Shown one piece after another: positions 15,020 through 23,053 of a DNA stretch of 39,952 nt. Within the stretch, counting starts at the first letter, position 1, and each line of letters starts with the position of its first letter. Both the position numbers and the translations under genes were made by a program. This stretch comes from Halobacteriales archaeon. GTDB lineage: Archaea; Halobacteriota; Halobacteria; Halobacteriales; SKSH01. Below the pieces are notes generated by a model, which was not told the DNA's origin, searched no databases, and worked only from the letters and a program-made list of their open reading frames with translations. The stretch spans positions 1-39,952 of the forward strand of contig SKSD01000083.1 in the NCBI GenBank assembly GCA_007118145.1, given 5' to 3'.

Positions 15020-16486
15020 ATGGCAGAGATCGTCGTCATCGGTGCCGGTATCGGGGGGATTGCATCAGCGACCTATCTGGCCGATGCCGGGCACGAAGTA
15101 ACCGTCCTCGAGAAGAACGAACAACTCGGAGGTCGTGCGAGTGTCCTCGAACGCGATGGATTCAGGTTCGACATGGGGCCATCTTGGTACCTGATGCCCG
15201 ATGTATTCGAGCGGTACTTTGGTCACTTCGATTCACATCCAGGTGAGTGGTACGACCTCGAACCTCTCGATCCACACTACCGTCTGTTCTTCAAAGACGG
15301 TGACCGAATTGATATCGCCGATGAGCTCGATTCGGTGAAATCGACGTTCGAACGCTATCAAACCGGTGCCGGTGAGAAACTCGATGACTACCTCCGTCAC
15401 GCAGAGATGTCGTACGATGTCGGTATGGAACACTTCGTCTATACCGACCGCTCACGGTTCCGCGATTATCTCGATTGGACGGTCGCCAAACAGGCACGGG
15501 GACTGGGTCTGCTCGGATCGATGCAGGGTCACGTTGAGGAGTACTTCACCGAGCCAAAACTGCAGCAGATCATCCAACATAGCTTGGTGTTCCTCGGTGG
15601 GTCACCCTCGAACACGCCTGCACTTTACAACCTGATGGCGCACGTCGACCTCAACCTCGGCGTGTTCTATCCCGAGGGTGGCATCGCGAGTGTGATCGAC
15701 GGGCTCGTCGGGCTGGCTCAGTCGAAGGGTGTCCGCTTCATCACCGAGACGACCGTTGAGCATATCGACGGTGAACGAGGAGCGTTCGAGGTGGTTACCC
15801 GCGAGCGGGGACCGGTTTCAGCAGATATCGTGGTCAGCAACGCCGATTATGCACATACCGAACAAGAGCTTCTCCCGCCAACTCGGCGCCGGTACGGCTC
15901 GGGGTACTGGTCGTCTCGGACACTCGTTCCATCGGCATTCTTGCTCTATCTCGGTGTGGAAGGTTCACTTGACCCGATCTATCACCATACACTAGTGTTA
16001 CCCACCGACTGGTCTGCTCACTTCGATTCGATCTTCAACGGCCGGACTTGGCCGGCTGATCCGGCATATTATATCTGCCACCCATCGATGACCGACCCAG
16101 ATGTTGCGCCTGCGGGTCACGAGGCACTGTTCGTCCTCGTACCGATCGCACCAGGTCTGGAGGACGACCTCGAGACCAGACACGCATTTCGTGACAAGAT
16201 ACTCGATGATATCGAGAGACACACAGGTGTTCGACTCCGAGATAGGATCGTCCTTGAGGAGCACTTCGCCGTCTCCGATTTCGCATCGAGATACAACGCC
16301 CAGGAGGGGACCGCACTCGGACTGGCACATACCCTCAGACAGACTGGTCCACTCAGACCGGATCACCGGTCGAGTCGGGTCGACGGGCTGTATTTTACCG
16401 GCGGAGATACAAGGCCAGGTATCGGCATGCCAATGTGCCTGATAAGTGCTGAACACGTCGCTCAGGCGATTGAAGAGGACAGATGA
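15020..16486 (+). CDS. Phytoene desaturase family oxidoreductase (CrtI or CrtD)
   Basis: A 488-residue FAD-dependent desaturase. The N-terminal dinucleotide motif (VVIGAGIGGIASATYLADAG, then the Glu of VLEKNEQLGGRA) and the C-terminal FTGGDTRPGIGMPMCLISAEHV are family signatures, and DMGPSWYLMPDVFERYF is the conserved substrate-side block. Two roles are possible: phytoene to lycopene (CrtI), or the 3,4-desaturation in C50 bacterioruberin synthesis (CrtD). Next to lyeJ and cruF the known Haloarcula gene is crtD, whereas directly behind crtB a crtI would be expected, so I leave the symbol open. It shares 4 bp (ATGA) with lyeJ, which suggests coupled translation. Confidence 0.9.
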   Translation: MAEIVVIGAGIGGIASATYLADAGHEVTVLEKNEQLGGRASVLERDGFRFDMGPSWYLMPDVFERYFGHFDSHPGEWYDLEPLDPHYRLFFKDGDRIDIADELDSVKSTFERYQTGAGEKLDDYLRHAEMSYDVGMEHFVYTDRSRFRDYLDWTVAKQARGLGLLGSMQGHVEEYFTEPKLQQIIQHSLVFLGGSPSNTPALYNLMAHVDLNLGVFYPEGGIASVIDGLVGLAQSKGVRFITETTVEHIDGERGAFEVVTRERGPVSADIVVSNADYAHTEQELLPPTRRRYGSGYWSSRTLVPSAFLLYLGVEGSLDPIYHHTLVLPTDWSAHFDSIFNGRTWPADPAYYICHPSMTDPDVAPAGHEALFVLVPIAPGLEDDLETRHAFRDKILDDIERHTGVRLRDRIVLEEHFAVSDFASRYNAQEGTALGLAHTLRQTGPLRPDHRSSRVDGLYFTGGDTRPGIGMPMCLISAEHVAQAIEEDR

Positions 16487-17316
16487 GCACACTCGGGACG
16501 GTCATCATACGGTCACGTCCTCGCTTTTGGCTGTATCTGGCAGGACCGGTTCTCGTCGGGTTGGTATTTGGCAGTACTGGTCTCGACGACCTCGTCTCAC
16601 CGTTGCATCTGGTGCTTTGCTTGTACTTCCTCCTCCCCGCCAACCTGTATCTATATGGCGTCAATGATATCTTCGATGCTGATATCGATCATCTTAACCC
16701 GAAGAAAACAGGGCGCGAACGGCGGTATCGAGGTGACCGAGTCACGCTCCTCGTCACGATCGGTGGGCTCATCCTCGGCATCGCCATCTTGCCGTTCGTA
16801 CCTGCCCAGGCGATGGTGTGGTTCGTCGGTTTTTTCATACTCGCCGGGGCATACAGCATCCCACCGTTGCGATTGAAGCGGCGTCCATTCCTCGATTCAC
16901 TCTCGAACGGTCTGTACATCCTCCCCGGTGTAGGGGCGTACGTGACGGTGGCAGGCGACCTCCCTCCTGTAGCGATCATCATCGGAGCATGGATGTGGAC
17001 GATGGCGATGCATACGTTCTCCGCTATCCCTGACATCCAGCCCGACCGACGAGGAGGTATCCAGACCACGGCGACGGTCCTCGGTGAACAAGGGGCGATG
17101 GTCTACTGTGGTGTGTGCTGGATGATCGCGGCAATCGCCTTCATGTTGGTCGATATCCGAGGTGGGTTGCTCCTTGGCGTGTATCCACTCTTGCTGAGTG
17201 GATGGTCGATCGGAGCTATCGATATCGATCGAGCCTACTGGTGGTATCCTGCGATCAATGCAGGTATCGGGATGGTGCTCACCATCTACGGCCTCTGGGT
17301 GATCACATATGGATAG
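16483..17316 (+). CDS. lyeJ: Lycopene elongase (UbiA prenyltransferase)
   Basis: A 277-residue UbiA-type membrane prenyltransferase with about eight hydrophobic segments. The first Asp-rich motif is NDIFDADID (residues 61-69) and the second is PDIQPDRRGGIQTTA (about 178-192), both needed for Mg-diphosphate binding. In haloarchaea this subgroup adds C5 units from dimethylallyl diphosphate to the ends of lycopene to start bacterioruberin synthesis, and the gene is normally next to cruF, as here. It overlaps the desaturase by 4 bp and cruF by 8 bp. Confidence 0.9.
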   Translation: MSTLGTVIIRSRPRFWLYLAGPVLVGLVFGSTGLDDLVSPLHLVLCLYFLLPANLYLYGVNDIFDADIDHLNPKKTGRERRYRGDRVTLLVTIGGLILGIAILPFVPAQAMVWFVGFFILAGAYSIPPLRLKRRPFLDSLSNGLYILPGVGAYVTVAGDLPPVAIIIGAWMWTMAMHTFSAIPDIQPDRRGGIQTTATVLGEQGAMVYCGVCWMIAAIAFMLVDIRGGLLLGVYPLLLSGWSIGAIDIDRAYWWYPAINAGIGMVLTIYGLWVITYG

Positions 17317-18190
17317 CCATCCACCGGAGGATCCCCCCTCAATCAGTTCCCGTGCTCAAGCATCGGAGTGGGAGTTCGATAGGCCGGAGGTACAACACCG
17401 ACTCGAACGTACCATCCGTGCGAACCGATTCACGATTGCCGTGGTCTTTCCGATGGTCGGCGGTGTGGTGCTCATCCTAAGCGCTTATGGCATTTTGCCC
17501 GCACCGCTGGCATTCAATCCGGGGTTGATCCTGCTTGGTACACTCGTGATGCGTTCACCACTGTTGGTCGGACTCGCCCCACTCTTCGACAGACGTGCGA
17601 TCGCCGCTATCGCTCTACTCGTCGGATACACGTATGTCATCGAGTTCATCGGCGTCACCACGGGATACCCATATGGACACTTCCAGTATGAGGTCACCCT
17701 CGGACCGATGGTACAAGGTGTGCCACTGGGCCTGCCCCTGTTCTTCATACCACTCGTCGCGAACGCCTATCTGTTGACGATACTTATCGCACCAAGACTA
17801 GCCCGGTATCGGCGGTATCGATTGCCGTTGGCGTTGGGTCTCGTCATGGCCATCGATCTTGTGCTCGATCCTGGTGCGGTCGCACTCGGGTTTTGGACGT
17901 ACCTGGATGGGGGTGTCTACTATGACGTCCCAATCTCGAACTATATGGGTTGGGTGTTGAGTGGTCTCATCGCGATTGGACTACTCGAGCTAGCGTTCGA
18001 CTTTAGCGAGTTACTCGATCGGGTGGCTGAGTGTGAGTTCATCCTGGATGACCTCATCAGTTTCATCATCCTCTGGGGAGGTATCAACCTCATATTCGGC
18101 CACGTTACACCAGTACTGATCGCACTGGGGATGTTGATCGGATTGCTATCGACTTGGAGATATATCGATGTCCGACGAAGCATCTGGTGA
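17309..18190 (+). CDS. cruF: Bisanhydrobacterioruberin hydratase (carotenoid biosynthesis protein)
   Basis: A 293-residue integral membrane protein with about seven hydrophobic segments after a soluble N-terminal tail of 45 residues. The blocks VGYTYVIEFIGVTTGYPYGHFQY, VPLGLPLFFIPL and DLVLDPGAVALGFWTY contain the conserved Glu, His and Asp residues of the CruF/carotenoid hydratase family (DUF422-type). It adds water to the C5 extensions to form bacterioruberin, the last step of the pathway. It is the last gene of the operon and converges with the DUF2891 gene 13 bp later. Confidence 0.9.
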   Translation: MDSHPPEDPPSISSRAQASEWEFDRPEVQHRLERTIRANRFTIAVVFPMVGGVVLILSAYGILPAPLAFNPGLILLGTLVMRSPLLVGLAPLFDRRAIAAIALLVGYTYVIEFIGVTTGYPYGHFQYEVTLGPMVQGVPLGLPLFFIPLVANAYLLTILIAPRLARYRRYRLPLALGLVMAIDLVLDPGAVALGFWTYLDGGVYYDVPISNYMGWVLSGLIAIGLLELAFDFSELLDRVAECEFILDDLISFIILWGGINLIFGHVTPVLIALGMLIGLLSTWRYIDVRRSIW

Positions 18191-18203
18191 GTGTGGCTGT
18201 GAC

Positions 18204-19289
18204 TCAGTGGTCTGGACTGGGGTTGATCCCAGATGCATGGCGGGTGAGGAGGTAAAGCGCGAATGAAGAGAGCCAGTGCGAGCCAGCATACTCCTCGACG
18301 AATGCCTGCTCGAGACCGACAGAAGCGTGACTCAGTGCTGCGTCGAGAAAGACCGATTCATACCGATGACCAGTGAGCATGTCTGCGAGCGTAGCCAGGC
18401 ACCAAGCCCTCGAGAGGTTCAGGCCGACGAAGTGTAGCTCGAGGCCACCAGCACCCTCAAGGTCGATGACGGTGGGATCAAGCATGGACGATTGTAGTTC
18501 CTCTGTCACCTCGGGGAGGAATCCATCAAACCAGTCTACGAAGGCATCAGGCTCCATGACCCTCACCATCACCTCGGCCTCGACCAATGCAGGTGAGAGG
18601 AAGTCCCACCCAAGTGGCTCGAATTGGACTGGGTAGGCTCGGTCATCGATGAAGAACCGGTTGGTGGTCTCCTCGGCTGCGGCGATGAGGTCGTTTTCAC
18701 CGGTGATGCGTGCGTAATCGATGATGCAACTGAGCGCAAATGCGGAGTTACCGTGTGTACCGACCCGGAACGGTCGTTCCTGTGGGAGGAAGCGCTCGGT
18801 GACGAGCTCGATGACGGTCTCCTCGAGTGGTTCGAGCGTTCGTCGCCACCCGATGCCTTGTTCATCATCCCAGAGGTGTAGTTCGGCCATCAGTCTGAGG
18901 AACCATGCCCACCCATACGGCCGTTCGAAGTCTTGGTGTGCATCGAGATAAGCCACCTCAGCCTCAACGTTATCCGACGTTAACCGGCGGTCGATCGAAG
19001 AGCGGATCGCTGATTCCTCAGGATGCGAGTCGAAGAGTCTGAGCTGTCGGATGAGACACCAGTGACTGTGAACCGCTGAATGCCAATCGAAGCAACCATA
19101 GAAGATCGGGTGTTGCTCAGCCGGCTGTACATTCGCCCGTGGTGAATCGACCGATCCCACATAATGTGGAAACTCAATCTCGATGCAGGCAAGGGGATGT
19201 GCTGTGAGTCTGTTCAACCACGTCTCACCAATCTCCTCCCAGTCACCTGCGACTATCTCCTCAATGCGCACGTCACCGAATCCAGACAT
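18204..19289 (-). CDS. DUF2891 family protein
   Basis: The start is set at ATG 19289 (MSGFGDVRIEEIVAGDWEEIG), giving 361 residues, the usual size of the family; the open frame continues upstream but overlaps the neighbouring promoter and gene in poor-quality sequence. Diagnostic blocks are HYVGSVDSPRANVQPAEQHPIFYGCFDWHSAVHSHWCL, ERPYGWAWFLRLMAEL, HGNSAFALSCIIDYAR and GWDFLSPALVEAEVM. The spaced His, Trp and acidic residues suggest an alpha/alpha-barrel enzyme acting on sugars or similar, but no activity is known to me. It has no signal peptide and is divergent from the DUF899-VOC gene. Confidence 0.85.
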   Translation of the reverse strand: MSGFGDVRIEEIVAGDWEEIGETWLNRLTAHPLACIEIEFPHYVGSVDSPRANVQPAEQHPIFYGCFDWHSAVHSHWCLIRQLRLFDSHPEESAIRSSIDRRLTSDNVEAEVAYLDAHQDFERPYGWAWFLRLMAELHLWDDEQGIGWRRTLEPLEETVIELVTERFLPQERPFRVGTHGNSAFALSCIIDYARITGENDLIAAAEETTNRFFIDDRAYPVQFEPLGWDFLSPALVEAEVMVRVMEPDAFVDWFDGFLPEVTEELQSSMLDPTVIDLEGAGGLELHFVGLNLSRAWCLATLADMLTGHRYESVFLDAALSHASVGLEQAFVEEYAGSHWLSSFALYLLTRHASGINPSPDH

Positions 19290-19415
19290 GATGTCCACCA
19301 CAGTCCCACCATCCTTAAAGCAGGATAATAGCGCCTGAACTGGTTGATATCCTGTGAGCTCCACATTAGCACACCGAGCCAAGGAATATAGCATTGGTAC
19401 CCGTTGATAGACGCC

Positions 19416-20324
19416 ATGAGTGTGAGCGAAACGATCGATGAGCTCGAACGTGAGATTCGTGAGAAAAAAGCCCAACTCAATGAGTTGTATCGATCGAAAG
19501 CGCCCGAGCCTGTCGATGACTATCAGTTTGTGACTCACGACGGACGACAGATCAGCATCGAGGAGATGTTCGGACACCACGATGACCTCATCCTCGTGCA
19601 CAACATGGGTCGAGATTGTCCCTATTGCACCATGTGGGCAGACGGGTTCAATGGGCTGGTGTCCCACATCGAAGATCGTGCCGCATTTGCTGTGTGCTCG
19701 CCCGACGGGCCTGAGGTTCAACGTCGATTCGCAACAGCACGTGCGTGGTCATTCGAGATGGTCTCACCAGTGGATGGAACATTCATCGAGGACATGGGGT
19801 TCGTTGATGGTGATCGATACCTGCCCGGGATGTCAACGTTCTATCGAGACGATGAGACGATTTATCGTGTCGCCCGACGCCGATTCGGTCCACATGATGA
19901 GTTCTGTGCAGCTTGGAACATGTTCGAGGTGTTGCGTGACGGTGTCGACGGATGGGCACCTCGATTCTGGTATGATGAGGAAGGCACCCAAGCAACACAG
20001 TTCAGTCCGAACATCGCGCTCGATGTCACTGATCGTGAGGGGGCTGTCCGGCTGTTGCGTGAGGTTCTGGGTATGTCAGTCATCGATACCGATGACACTG
20101 AGACCGTCGTACAAAGCGGTCATCACCGATTCTATATCCAGGAGGAGCAGCAACCGATGGTCTATCTGGAGTTCGAGGTGGAAGACCTCATATCGGTAAG
20201 CGACAAGTTGCGAGAGATCGGTTGTGAGCTCGAAGAGACTACCATACCTGAGGGGGACGTGAGCTACATGGTACGCGACCCATTCGGGATGAGGTATCAC
20301 CTCTTCGAACGTCCCGGGGAATAG
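19416..20324 (+). CDS. DUF899 thioredoxin-like domain fused to a VOC (glyoxalase-like) domain
   Basis: 302 residues from ATG 19416. After a coiled-coil start (SETIDELEREIREKKAQLNEL), residues about 35-195 match DUF899, a thioredoxin-fold family; it carries GRDCPYCTMWADGFNG with a CPYC redox motif (C68, C71), GTFIEDMGF and GMSTFYRDDETIYRVARR. Residues about 205-300 are a VOC fold (NIALDVTDREGAVRLLREVLGMSV, MVYLEFEVEDL, VRDPFGMRYHLFER). DUF899 proteins usually stand alone, so the fusion is unusual to me. It could reduce or sense a small molecule bound by the VOC half. There is no operon partner; a divergent DUF2891 gene lies upstream. Confidence 0.85.
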   Translation: MSVSETIDELEREIREKKAQLNELYRSKAPEPVDDYQFVTHDGRQISIEEMFGHHDDLILVHNMGRDCPYCTMWADGFNGLVSHIEDRAAFAVCSPDGPEVQRRFATARAWSFEMVSPVDGTFIEDMGFVDGDRYLPGMSTFYRDDETIYRVARRRFGPHDEFCAAWNMFEVLRDGVDGWAPRFWYDEEGTQATQFSPNIALDVTDREGAVRLLREVLGMSVIDTDDTETVVQSGHHRFYIQEEQQPMVYLEFEVEDLISVSDKLREIGCELEETTIPEGDVSYMVRDPFGMRYHLFERPGE

Positions 20325-20446
20325 GTAACACAAGCACTGAGATACCACCGGCAAATCACACTTTGACAAAGAGCTCGATTAGCTCAAACATATCCCCTAT
20401 AGGAGGTGCTTAATTTTCCCTCTGAATCTCCTCACCGTAGGATGTG

Positions 20447-20731
20447 ATGAAGTTGCGATTCAACGAACTCCTGAACGAGCTCGCCTATCCTCTCAGCTCC
20501 GAACAACTCGTCAGTGCAATCGGATCGCGAGAGGTTGAGTATCCAACGGGAAAAGTCGAATCGTTGGAGACCGTGTGTCGACGCATAGAGATCGATGAAT
20601 ACACATCACAAGATGAGGTCGAATTGATACTCCTCAGTGCGTTACATGGAGATGCCGTCGGTCGACAGGGATACTCCGACCGAGACCCGCCAATCCCGGA
20701 GATCGACAGGTACGACCCGATCTCATATTAG
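20447..20731 (+). CDS. Small haloarchaeal protein, DUF5789-like
   Basis: A 94-residue acidic protein, MKLRFNELLNELAYPLS, containing LIS-like helical segments and ending LHGDAVGRQGYSDRDPPIPEIDRYDPISY. The N-terminal hairpin-helix and the AVGR-GYSDRD block resemble the DUF5789 family of haloarchaeal proteins, from memory. A GTG codon directly before the ATG could be the start instead. No function is known. The codon bias and acidity match neighbouring genes, so I take it as real. Confidence 0.7.
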   Translation: MKLRFNELLNELAYPLSSEQLVSAIGSREVEYPTGKVESLETVCRRIEIDEYTSQDEVELILLSALHGDAVGRQGYSDRDPPIPEIDRYDPISY

Positions 20732-20954
20732 CCTGTCAACCATGTGTCGACTGCGGGTATCAGTATCGCCCGGCAGCGGTAACGGTATTACGCAACCTTC
20801 AACAACATTCATGATAGATTCTTGCGATAAGAATCGTGTCACCCATGCAGTCCCATCTGGCAGTCGAGTACCCATCTGGTTTCCCACACGATTAATCAGG
20901 TAGAAGCACCGATCGATCGTTCAGAAAGTCGGTGCCGTTTGTCATTCTCTGGTG

Positions 20955-20967
20955 CCTGTGTTACAGG
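20955..20967. promoter_or_regulatory. Inverted repeat upstream of the hyuA TATA box
   Basis: CCTGT-GTT-ACAGG, 5-bp arms with a 3-bp spacer, ends 9 bp before the TATA box of hyuA. The position suits an activator or repressor site for the hydantoinase operon; no regulator gene is adjacent. Confidence 0.3.
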
Positions 20968-20976
20968 TTCACAAAA

Positions 20977-20983
20977 CTATATA
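20977..20983 (+). promoter_or_regulatory. TATA box of the hyu operon (leaderless)
   Basis: CTATATA, preceded by an A-rich BRE-like stretch, lies 24-31 bp before the hyuA ATG at 21008. With the usual archaeal spacing of about 25 nt, transcription would start at or next to the A of the start codon, giving a leaderless mRNA. Confidence 0.65.
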
Positions 20984-21007
20984 CCCGCAACGGTTGAACG
21001 TTGAATC

Positions 21008-23053
21008 ATGGCTCCATCGGAGCATCTAGCTATCGACATAGGCGGTACTTTTGTCGATTCAATTACATTCGATCGGGCGACGGGTGCGATCAACGTCGAA
21101 AAGGCATCGACGACACCGGCTGATCCGACAATCGGTGTGGTGAACGCGCTTGAGAAGGTCGGGGCTGACCTCGAGTCAACCAGTGCGTTCGTGCATGGGA
21201 CAACACTCGCTGTCAACGCATTGCTCGAGCGTGAAGGTGCCCGGACGGGCATCATCACAAACGAGGGATTCCGGGATATCTATGAGATAGCACGCACGAA
21301 CCTGCCGAGGGAATCGATGTACGATATCAGGTACGACAAACCTGAGACACTCGTACCTCGCCGGCGGCGATATGGGGTTGGTGGGCGTATCGATGCTAAG
21401 GGGGAAGAGATCGAACCACTCGATGAGGACGCGGTGAGACAGGCTGCACGCGAACTCGTCGAAGAATGGGGTGTTGAGGCAATCGCTGTGTGTTTCTTAC
21501 ACTCATACCAGAATCCAGCACACGAGCAACGAGCTGGCCAGATTATCACCGACGAATTCGGCGAGATCAGCCTCTCGCTGTCGAGCGATATCACCGGTGA
21601 ATACCGCGAGTACGAGCGGACCAGTACAGCTGTCCTGGACGCATATATCAAACCGATCTTCGATAACTACGTCGAGCAACTCGATGGGACGCTCAGGGAC
21701 CGAGGGTTCGGTGGGTCGTTCTTCATCACCCGTTCAGGTGGGGGGGCACTGACCGCTGACAACGCTACCACCGCCCCGGTGCATACGATTCTCTCCGGAC
21801 CTGCAGGTGGGTTGATCGGTGCCTCCTACGTTGGCGATGTGATCGACCGTGGTGATCTCATCGCAGTCGACTTCGGAGGGACGAGTATGGATGCGTGTGT
21901 CATCGAAGACGGTGCACCGGCTGTCGAGTACGAATCAGCGCTCGAGGACATGCCGATGATGATACCGGTATTCGATATCCGAACGATCGGTGCTGGTGGT
22001 GGGAGTATCGCCTGGCTTGACGGTGATCTCCTCAAGGTGGGTCCGCAAAGTGCCGGTGCTGACCCCGGTCCGATCTGTTACGGCCAGGGTGGGACCGATC
22101 CGACGGTGACTGATGCTGCACTGGCACTAGGCTATCTCAAACCTGAAGACTTCCTCGGCGGTGAGATGGGACTCGACGCAGATGGTGCGCTCGAGGGTCT
22201 GGAGAATGATCTGGCGAGGCCACTTGACCTCTCTGTGCGGGAGGTCAGTACGGGGATATTCGAGGTCACACTCGCGAACACAGTCGGTGCGATCAGAGAG
22301 ATCACAGTCGAGAAGGGGCTCGACCCGCGTGACTTCACGATGGTCGCCTACGGCGGAGCCGGACCGATGTTCGTTCCACTGGTGGCACATGAGATGGGGG
22401 TTGAGGAGGTACTGGTCCCTCAGGCACCATCTGTCTTCTCCGCATGGGGTATGCTCATGGCCGATGTCGTCTACGACGAGGCGCAGACGTTCATCAGTGT
22501 CCTCGATGAGGTAGACTACGCAGACTTCGAGCAGCAGTTCGTAAATCTCGAGGGGGATCTGAGTGAGCAGCTCACAAGTGAGGGATTCGATGGCGGGCAA
22601 CAACGACTCGAACGATATGTCGAGATGCGTTACCTCGGTCAGGAGCACACCGTCTCCGTACCTGCCGATGGGTTGAGCGATCTCGACGAACTTGGTGAGC
22701 GGTTTGAGAAGAGCCACGAATCACGCTACGGTCATACGATGGAAGATCCACCGCAGGTCGTCCACCTCCGTGTCAGAGCGATCGGCGAGGCGGAGAAACC
22801 ATCACTCGAGGCGAGCGACGATGTCGCCTCCGGTGAGCCACAGCCAGCTGATCACCGTGAGGCATACTGCTTCACAGAGGATGCCATGGTCGACTTCGCC
22901 GTCTATGACCGTGCAGATCTCGCTCCGGGACATGAGGTACCCGGACCAGCGATCGTCCGTGAGCCGACCACCACGATCGTCTTTCACTCCGACCAGACAG
23001 CGGCCGTGGACGACTATGAGCATCTCCTGATAAGCGGAGGTGATGGCCGATGA
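21008..23053 (+). CDS. hyuA: Hydantoinase/oxoprolinase subunit A (HyuA)
   Basis: A 681-residue protein, full length for HyuA. The N-terminus IDIGGTFVDSITFDRATGAI is the ATP-binding phosphate-1 motif of the hydantoinase_A family. FVHGTTLAVNALLEREGARTGIITNEGF, SGPAGGLIGA, VDFGGTSMDACVI and GAGGGSIAWLDGD are its further blocks. HyuA forms a complex with HyuB that hydrolyses cyclic amides (hydantoins, 5-oxoproline) at the cost of ATP, as do related acetone and acetophenone carboxylases. It is the only HyuA in the window and overlaps hyuB1 by 4 bp (ATGA), consistent with coupled synthesis. Confidence 0.92.
   Translation: MAPSEHLAIDIGGTFVDSITFDRATGAINVEKASTTPADPTIGVVNALEKVGADLESTSAFVHGTTLAVNALLEREGARTGIITNEGFRDIYEIARTNLPRESMYDIRYDKPETLVPRRRRYGVGGRIDAKGEEIEPLDEDAVRQAARELVEEWGVEAIAVCFLHSYQNPAHEQRAGQIITDEFGEISLSLSSDITGEYREYERTSTAVLDAYIKPIFDNYVEQLDGTLRDRGFGGSFFITRSGGGALTADNATTAPVHTILSGPAGGLIGASYVGDVIDRGDLIAVDFGGTSMDACVIEDGAPAVEYESALEDMPMMIPVFDIRTIGAGGGSIAWLDGDLLKVGPQSAGADPGPICYGQGGTDPTVTDAALALGYLKPEDFLGGEMGLDADGALEGLENDLARPLDLSVREVSTGIFEVTLANTVGAIREITVEKGLDPRDFTMVAYGGAGPMFVPLVAHEMGVEEVLVPQAPSVFSAWGMLMADVVYDEAQTFISVLDEVDYADFEQQFVNLEGDLSEQLTSEGFDGGQQRLERYVEMRYLGQEHTVSVPADGLSDLDELGERFEKSHESRYGHTMEDPPQVVHLRVRAIGEAEKPSLEASDDVASGEPQPADHREAYCFTEDAMVDFAVYDRADLAPGHEVPGPAIVREPTTTIVFHSDQTAAVDDYEHLLISGGDGR

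Noticed and set aside
15988-15998. Further ACTAGT cores (for example inside the desaturase gene and near 39800) as activator sites
   Set aside because: They lie inside coding sequence and lack the palindromic flanks of the site at 13852.
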